Positions 56,005 through 64,000 of a stretch of 64,000 nucleotides of DNA are shown here, piece after piece; position 1 is the stretch's first letter, and each line of letters opens with the position of its first letter. Origin of the DNA: Eretmocerus hayati (lineage: Eukaryota; Arthropoda; Insecta; Hymenoptera; Aphelinidae); assembly GCA_029851415.1 (NCBI GenBank), contig CM056742.1, forward strand, positions 16,719,736 to 16,783,735, in the 5' to 3' direction. A model generated the notes under the pieces. It was not told where the DNA came from. It saw only the letters and a program-made list of their open reading frames with translations, and ran no database searches. The translations under genes and the position numbers were made by a program.

Positions 56005-57335
56005 GCTCAACTATCTTGCCGCACGGTGGTCCTGAACTATCATTTTATTCGTCGAAAAATAACCATAGAAATTCTTGTGGGACATGATTCTGGAGTCTTT
56101 CGGGGTCACTTGCCAACTTCGAGTGAAATCGTAAACCTAGCCGTTTTTTAATTTTCGTTATTTTTGTGTTCACCGGAGAAAGGATGAATTTTTCCATTTT
56201 TCAAACAGTATTCGGCCCTCTTTGCGCGGTTCCTTCCAGTTGAGGTCGGCATATTACATACTCTGCTACTAGGTTTTCAATAAATCACTCATCAAGCATG
56301 CTCCTAAAACTCATACTTCAACCGGTCTCATTGGACTGTTCATGAAAAAAGGAATCTCATTCGAATTCTACTCGATCACTCACTCAACTGGAAAGCACTC
56401 GATAGGAGTTTCAAGTCACTCAGCCGAGATTCGGGTATGGTTGAATCGAATGTCAATCTGTGGGGGAGGAATGTATCAATCGTTCCTCATGAATATGAGT
56501 AGATTCATAGATAGACTCATCTAATACGAATTATATTGGTATTCTCTGAAACAGAGAAGAATATGGAATCATGAAATAGTATTGATCTTTAATGGTATAA
56601 TATCATTGAAATTGCCAAATCATGGAAGAAAATTTCATATGACTCATACATACACATAACTCTATTCCATTAGAATGACCATTATTTGCACCTGTTTACA
56701 AATGTTCGCTATTGTATTCAATCACGGCTCTCAACAACTTCTCACCGTAGTTTGGATGTTTCTCGTGGACTTCATATCTACTCAAGGTTTGTTTGAAATC
56801 TGCATGACCGGAGTCTGAGGCTTGCTCACTATAAAATCCTAGCCCTCATTGATGCTCACGGCAAAATTCACCAACAGGATAAAAAATTTCATGAATTTTC
56901 GGAGTCACGAGTATGCCTAGGTCGAGGAAATTTCTCTTGGAATCATTGATATCTTCAAGGATATCAAAAGATAGCTGATCGAAGAAGCATGAGTTGTTCA
57001 TTTTCGGAGATCGAAACGAAGTACTTTGATTTATAGGCTCTAGGAATGTTTGAACTCGAAGTTCATGACAAGAAAAAATAAAAATAAGCATAATTTGACT
57101 CTATTGCAGTCGAAGCACTGACTGAGTGAGCACTGACATCGCTTGGAAAATAAGAAAATTCATCCTTTCTCCCGTGTACACAAAAATAACAAAAAATAAA
57201 AAACGGCTAGGTTCACGATTTCACTCAAAAATGGGGAGTGACCCTGAGGGACTCCAGAATCATATCCCACAATAATTTTCATGGTTATTTTTCGACGAAT
57301 TAAATGATAGTTCAGGACTACCGTGGCCGATCAAC
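56005..57335. repeat. Element with ~185-bp inverted ends
   Basis: 56010-56195 (with AAACCTAGCCGTTTTTTAAT and GAGAAAGGATGAATTTTTCC-like text) reappears inverted at 57150-57330 (AAATTCATCCTTTCTCC, AAAAAACGGCTAGGTT). About 950 bp lie between, without a transposase-like ORF. The arms are diverged, so it is an old non-autonomous element. Confidence 0.6.
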
Positions 57336-57772
57336 CCCAATCATAAAAAATCGACTTTCTTCGACCCTGGCGCTATAATGTAGGGGGTTTTTGGTGGGCT
57401 CTAATTATAAGTTGGAAATACTCAATATGCGAGCCCATATGTCACAAAAATGCGTGAGCTCGATCCAAGGGCTTCAGAACCCCGTGATATCTTCCCCACT
57501 TACCCTAGTACTCAATTATCTTCGATACCAATAAACTTATTCTCTAAGGTGTCAACTTCCACCTCCAATGCACTTCCAACACTTCCACCTGCATTTGAGA
57601 AGGATTGAAGCAAGAAGGAATTATTTATCACTCGTCGGTACAAGCTTATATTTTTTTACTTTTCGTTTTTATCGCCCTCTAACACGATCCTATGCCTCCC
57701 AGAGCTTGCTGAATAAAATTCTCTGGCGAAGGTATCTTGTACAATGGGGAATAAATTTGTAAAAACGAGTTT

Positions 57773-58551
57773 TACTCTCTAAACCCGTTGGAGTGAAATT
57801 TCACTCCAAGGGAGTGAAATTTGACTCAAAGCTATGAGTCAGTTTCGTGCGCACCGAACTGGAGTGATTCATCACTCCAAGCTGGAGTCAAATTTCACTC
57901 CAACGTGAGTCAATTATCACTCTTAGGATTGAGTCAAATGATTCAAAACCAAACTTTTCAACATTCTAGATATTGCAATAAAAAAATTAATTCACGGCGT
58001 GCATGCATATTTCAACTGATTTCTTGGTAATTGTAATTATTAATATTCTATGAAAATTGTGTTTAACGTAAAATTTTGGCATTTGTGTTCGGCTCGATGG
58101 GGATTTTAACCCGCACCCTCTTGATTGCCAGGCAATTGTCTTAACCATTAGACCAAATGTGACTTTGTTACGTTACAGTCAAGAAAGCCTATGTACGGTT
58201 GTGAACGGTCGATACAAGTTTTTAAATATATCCGAGAAGTATTTCGGAGGGAAGCTCGGAATAGAGCAGCATGATTCAACACTTTAAATGTTTTCTACTT
58301 TCTTCATAAAAGTCCCGCAAGTCATTCTGGGATTATTCCCTAACCTATAAAAATCTATTTCACTCAATGTGAGGAGTCAATTTTCACTCTTCTTGGAGTG
58401 AAAATTGACTCAAGCTTGGAGCAAATGTAATATTTCTGTGGTTTCACTCCCTATGAGTCAGATTTTCACTCCAATATGAGTCATTCTCGGCCATTCCGAG
58501 AATCACTCCAAGCTTTGAGTCAAAATTTCACTCCAACAGTTTTAGAGAGTA
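57773..58551. mobile_element. MITE-like element with GGAGTGAAA / GAGTCA subrepeats
   Basis: The ends TACTCTCTAAA...GTTGGAGTGAAATTTCAC and the inverse AATTTCACTCCAACAGTTTT...AGAGAGTA match. Both subterminal regions are packed with GGAGTGAAA, TTTCACTCC, GAGTCA and TGACTC in both orientations. About 780 bp, no ORF. A tRNA-like segment lies in the middle. Confidence 0.7.
58080..58159 (-). ncRNA. Degenerate tRNA-like segment inside the MITE
   Basis: On the minus strand TGGTCTAATGGTTAAGAC gives a good box A and a perfect 4-bp D stem (GTCT/AGAC). GGTTAAAATCC at tRNA-like distance resembles box B. In standard numbering a U33, a GGC at the anticodon place and A37 fall in register, but anticodon and T stems are only partly paired and the acceptor stem is not standard. 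Probably a tRNA-derived pol III promoter relic, not a working tRNA. Confidence 0.35.
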
Positions 58552-58689
58552 GACATCGCTCTGACTGATATCAAAATTATTGAGTAAAAAAACCAAAAGA
58601 TCAAAAATACTCTGTGCATACGATCCCTCCTTCGATTTGAATCGTTTTCAGTTTCATTATGTCTGAAATCACGCAATTAGTCTCAGGGA

Positions 58690-59205
58690 TAGTCTCTCTA
58701 ATACAGCACGTATTAGCAATGTTATGTAGGGAAAAAAAAAAAAAACGTTGAGGGTTGCATCGCAAATTTGTGTACGCATTGTGACAATCGGCCGCGAAAA
58801 AGTTCGACGCGCTGCCCGCGATCGGAAGGATTTGAAACGTTTTCGAATTTTGATGCCACCGCGCTCGCCACCCGCGCGCATATAGGAAAGCTCATGCATG
58901 ATATGATATGTGCATTCCTTGCTCTCTTAAGTAACTTGCGTCGATGCATCAGGTTTCGTCAAGTTTGGCAGGGGGCGGGGCGACCACGGGGAATCGTGGT
59001 GTACAGCCAATCACCGCGGATTTACCGTAGAGAGGGTATAGACCCTACCTAAATTGCTCACACGGACATAAGTTTCGTCACCAACACATTCAACCGTACA
59101 AGATTTTTCTAGGAAAAACGCCGAAAATCGCGTACTATGGTGAGAAATGGGTGGTCCGAGCGTCGAGTGGGGAGACATGGAAGTAGAATAAAAGCGATGA
59201 AAAAA
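58690..59205 (+). repeat. Dispersed repeat, uninterrupted copy
   Basis: Inverse of the copy split by the palindromic element (39820-39980 plus 36862-37202). The junction region here, CGTTTTCGAATTTTGATGCC, has no insert and so represents the empty site. GC-richer than its surroundings; no clear terminal repeats and no supported ORF. Confidence 0.7.
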
Positions 59206-62200
59206 TGAAAGAAAGCTCATTTGAATTGTTTCAATCAGTTGAGAATTCGCATAGTGCCGAATCTTGTCCCGAAATCGGTTTTCAGCCACACTGTGGGGCT
59301 CATGTAAAATTTAGTATAAGTTTATTTTAGCTAGATTTTGACAATTTTGCTTCAAAATTTGGTTGCTGAGATGCAATAATCACATTTGTACGAGAATTTT
59401 TCATCAAGTTTCTATATGGATTCAGGCTCAATCTCTTGGTCGACAATTGCTATGAATGAGTTTGCTGCAGTCATCCAAGTTTTTGATGGACAAATTTGAA
59501 TTTGTACTTATGGCACGAATTTCTCAGCCTGTCGTGAAAATATAATGAGACTCTCCGACTCGCTCTCCAATGTAAGATCATGACAAGAACGTTGACATTT
59601 CTAAAGGTCTAGCAATTGCTCATTACTATGATTATAATCATAGTAAATACTAAGCAGTATGAAATTCTGAAAATTTCGAGGGGTCATAAGAATGAACTTT
59701 GATATTTTGGTTCAGTTCAAATACTAAGGATCGGAATTTAGATGATTCTGATCAATATCTTGGGATCCTGGATGATTTGATATCATTTTGCTTTCGATTA
59801 ATCATCTGTAGATTTGATAATCTGTGAGTAGTTTGAATTCATTCAAATGTTTTAAAGTTACACTCATGACTTATTATCTAATAGCGTAAGGTTCAAACAT
59901 ATGTATACATGATTCAAGTTTCATCAGAATGAGTATTATCACAGGCGCCGGTATCAAATTTTTTTTGGCTCCTACAAAATATTCTTTTTATAACGATGGA
60001 AATTTAATTTTAAAAAATTACTCTCTTTACGACTTTGAGAAAACCATAATTCCAAAGTGATGAATGACTCAGTAGCAATAACCGTCTCAGTTCAAGGCTG
60101 TGAACGAGGATCTTTACCTATTTACTTTTTTTTTATACAATTTTTTTACTCATATCAATCTTATCTAGTGAGTCTTATCTATTCAGCCCCAATCCCTGAG
60201 ACATGGGTACTGATTGAATTCTTGCATGATTAATTCTGGAATTCCTTCTGGAGTCCTGGTCAGTATCCTTTGGACTACTCTTGTTGTACTTTTCCCACAC
60301 TAGTGTATTGAAGGAAAATTCCTCATAGGGTCCGATAAAAATCCAAATCAAAATGATGAACATAATTCACAAGAAAGTAAAATACACTGTTCCAGTTCAA
60401 GGCTAAGACTATTCACATAAATGCGTACGTAATTAAATTCATTTAATGATTCTGAAGTATTCATTGAGCAAACATATGTGTGTATATTTATATGGTATAA
60501 AATAAAGCATCAAGAAAGGCAAACGCTCACTTCACGCATGCTGAACTTTCGAAATTGTTAATGCACCATATGAGCATAGTAGATCCATTGCTCAATGGAC
60601 TCTCATTGCAATGTATGTGCTTAATGGTATGGATCACAATTCACCACAATTGCACTGTATCATACTCAATTATAGAATCGTCTGTGTATTCAGATGCTGT
60701 CACTTGCCAATCCAACTTACCTACGCTTCATCTGGCAGCCACTCGTTATTATCGAGAATAACAGTTGCGTTTGAGAAAAATTTTTCGATTCAGAATCACA
60801 ATCATTTATTCGTGGTGCACATAGTCGTGCTAAAATTTCAAAGTTGGATTTGCAGTCTGCAGTTAATAATCAAACTGACTTTACTTTTTGGTCTAGAATT
60901 CAATTATTCTGGCCAACTAGATCAAAAATTCCTCTCTTTTTTTTGGTTTTGGATTACTTAACATTACAATCGTGATTCTCTTGGTGAATAAGTATGCCTC
61001 TGCCAATTGGCAAAATTTTTATGCTTTTCGCGTTGAAATATGGAAAATTCTTGGAATGTATTCATTGTTAGACTGTGTTTTGCAAAATTTCTGGAATCTA
61101 CGTAAAATTAATCTTTCAAAAAAGCTAAGATAGTTTGATCTTCCATCGTGAAAATATATGATTACCTCAGTCAACTAGTACAGAATGGAAGAAGCTTTCG
61201 AATGAACTCAACTCTTAATTAACATTGTCGAATTTTGTGACGCTCCAACTACCTTGGTAAACTTTTGACACATGTGCCTAAAATTGCCTCCCTCTTGAAA
61301 ATTCTGGAGAAAATATTATGTAAAAATTATCTTCATGAAGTTCAACAGCTTGAGAATCAGCACCAACATAATTAAACCTTAAAGATTAATGTCCTTAGTT
61401 CCCAACAGAAATTCTGGAAAAAAATCACTTTTATTGGTTAGGCTCATGACAAAGTTTATAGTTTTTGAAAGGAAATCATATCAAAAATTGTAAGATACAC
61501 TACTGGGATGATTCGATCAATTCAAATTGGTCTCAAATTAGCTATTGAACGCTAAAATGTAGGAGTAATATCAATAATAAACTTTCTGACTCTTGCGATT
61601 GGCGAATTTTGGGTTCTCAATTTATCAATATTTTGGAAAAAAAAAATTGTTCAAAAAAATTTTGAACAGTCCAATTTGGAAGAAAACGTCATGACACGAG
61701 TTTACATACAGCTCCCGAGGTGCTATGCTGGGGAAGGGGGTTTGTACTTTTACCGTTTCATCTGTAAAACAAATTTTGCTGATGTCAAAATACTACCACA
61801 GTGTTAATTGAGGGTTGACGATGTCTCTGGACATTGTCAACGTGACGCTTCCAAAACGTACCGGACAAATTAGACGGGGTTCAACGGACCACATCAAAAA
61901 TGTTCCCCGCGCTCAATCATTTCCTTCATCATGGCACCAAAACTCAGCTTGTTCGTTCGGTGGAAACAACAAACTCCGTTAATGGTTCTGTATAGCTCGT
62001 TTCAAGACTCATCTGGATTAAAAAAATTTCAGGGGCCTTTAGAATCCATTTCGATATTAATGCGGGTCAATGTCAGAACCTTTGGTAGAGACAAGATTTC
62101 AATGTCATACATTGAATAGTCAATTTTTAGTCTGTAACCAAATGAAAAAGGCAAAAATATATGAACATTTCGGCCGAGTTTCATGATATTCATCGAAGAA

Positions 62201-64000
62201 TATTTCCAATAAGGAAGTTATGAAAAAAAAAAAAAAAAAAAAAAACAGCAGATTACGAGTTACGAAATTCAGCACATCCATTACAAAAATTTTCCAACCG
62301 ATCTTTTCTCGGGGATCGTGTACGGGTGGGTTTATCTTTGTCAAAATAGGATATATTCCAGACTCCATCTCCGGTCATTTTGTGAACTTTTGAGAATGGG
62401 CCCTACATATTTAGAAATTTCAAACATCCTACCACCATTAAACTCTCCTAAAGATCATCACAGAATTGGTTTCTCTCACTTTATAAAATACATTTCAGCC
62501 GAGTCACGAGTCTCACCGACGATCGCAGACCCAATCAATATACTAAAAAATCTCGTTCAAGATTTCGAAACTTACAATAGATACAATTACAAAACCTTTT
62601 ATATATATATATGACTCATCCAAGATTGCAATCTCTCGATCGCTCATCTATTACATCACAGAACCTTCTATAACGGTAAACCTCAACATATACGCCATAA
62701 TAGCTTCAAGAATCCCAGAAACATTGCTTTCATATTATCCACGTTCATACACATTGGCAATTTTATTTATTCTTCACGTTGCGCGTACTTAACAAGAGCA
62801 GTAGCCTCGCTTGGATTAATTTCTAATACCTTCTGCCTACTCATTCTATCTTACCTCAGTACCTCTATATCTAGTGCAATATATGTGCTGTGTAAATACC
62901 TTATACGTGTAAGAAGAGCGCGTGAAAATTTTCCAAGGTCATAATAGCCCTTAAGGATTTCCCACGCATTGAAATTGATCTATATATTGACTTTTTATGC
63001 ATCACATTTTATGTAGGTATGTTGTACGATATAGACGAGCCTTATACTATTGCAATTTTCTCATCCGACCGCGACCCCGATATTGGCATTATATACCCCC
63101 CCCTTCCTTCTCCTCCTCGCCCTCCTTCCTTCTACGATGAGATACTATTAATCGTCATCTTGATGAGTGTAATTCCTTTATTATGGTGTGAGTCAGGGAT
63201 TTGATACACTTATAGATTGGTTGTAAGAAACTGTGATTGTCCATGCTAGAAATACAGCTTTCTATTTTTTTTTTTGTTAGACAGGTGCTGTAGTATGGAT
63301 AGGTAGAAAGTGTCTTTTATGGTATTGCTTAGTTTACTATAGAATTGGGCTTTACAAAGTACTTGAGAATATTTTTGTTATACATAATGGTTATGGGGAC
63401 TCTTGTCACAGTCTGTCACATGTGTTTTCTTCAAACTGTTATGGGATTTCTGTTTTTTTTTTCTTTTACTGGATGGACGTGAGAGACAGATGGACAAATT
63501 ATATACGATAGGAATGCGTTCTGACTCCATTTTCGATATGTAGTATTTGTCAGCTGAAGTGATGAAGATTAATGGGTGTATATATTGGTGAGGTTGAAAA
63601 ATTGCTAAAGAGTTGGTACGTGCTTGTAAAGAAAAATTTCGATTGAGTTTTGTATGTGCATATGTACAATAAGTATCGCACGGTACCCACGATGCTTCGA
63701 ATAACAAGTGAAATTTTTACCGTTTACTCAATTGAAATTCATCTCTCTTTTTTTTTCTTCTCGTTTATTATATACTCATTCTTACTCTGCCTTCCGACTT
63801 TCACTTGTGCATATTTTTACATGATTTTTATATTCAATTTCCGTGGAATTGAACAACTTGGATGTGTTCCGCTTCTTTACTGAATGTTTTGACGAGTAAA
63901 TTTGAGTACGTGCTTGCTATAGTAGAAGAGAGCATAGGATCGTAAAATAGAATTGAGAAAATCTGGGAATGAATTATGATGTATAGTATCTAGTGATAAA
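59206..64000. other. AT-rich sequence without recognised genes
   Basis: I found no exon, RNA gene or well-bounded repeat. Homopolymer A runs occur near 61637 and 62223-62245. ORFs of 60-116 codons show no motif. It may be intron of the host gene whose exons end at 55338, which would need exons beyond the window. Confidence 0.35.

Overview
The window is animal nuclear DNA, most likely from an insect. It is AT-rich, genes are split by short GT-AG introns, and host coding DNA is sparse among many foldback repeats and MITE-like elements. A hymenopteran is plausible but I cannot prove it from sequence alone.

The centrepiece is a complete Maverick/Polinton (adintovirus-like) element at 15743-35317 (19,575 bp). 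It has about 338-bp terminal inverted repeats that begin AG and end CT, and the same 6-bp target-site duplication (CATAAC) lies on both outer edges. Inside are all the hallmark genes: protein-primed family B DNA polymerase, retroviral-type integrase with chromodomain, packaging ATPase, adenain-type protease, double jelly-roll major capsid protein and penton-like minor capsid protein. It also carries a PLA2 plus pX-like virion protein, a DUF8207-type protein, coiled-coil proteins and several small unknowns. Five genes carry one short spliceosomal intron each, including the polymerase, whose two apparent ORFs join in frame through a 70-nt intron. The protease frame seems to be entered by a -1 frameshift on an A11G run at the end of the PLA2/pX gene. 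Only one recognisable gene, RNase H-like, is visibly broken. Near-identical ends and mostly intact ORFs suggest recent arrival.

Left flank (1-15742): foldback repeats, two tandem host secreted phospholipase A2 genes on the minus strand (4665-7849 and 13592-15080, five exons each with matching phases), and between them a degraded non-LTR retrotransposon with a hairpin element inserted in it. The Maverick lies about 660 bp upstream of the start codon of the second PLA2 gene.

Right flank (35318-64000): mostly repeats. Two elements are almost wholly palindromic. One is at 37203-39819 (gap-free 1,209-bp arms, 6-bp duplication, sitting inside a repeat whose uninterrupted relative is at 58690-59205). 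The other is at 44303-46728 (gap-free 1,147-bp arms, internal GCGACATGTCGC motifs). Three phase-compatible plus-strand exons (43375-43593, 53873-54096, 55147-55338) belong to one host gene, probably an extracellular protein, which continues beyond what I can resolve. The palindrome at 44303 lies in its 10-kb intron. The last 5 kb shows no gene I can support.
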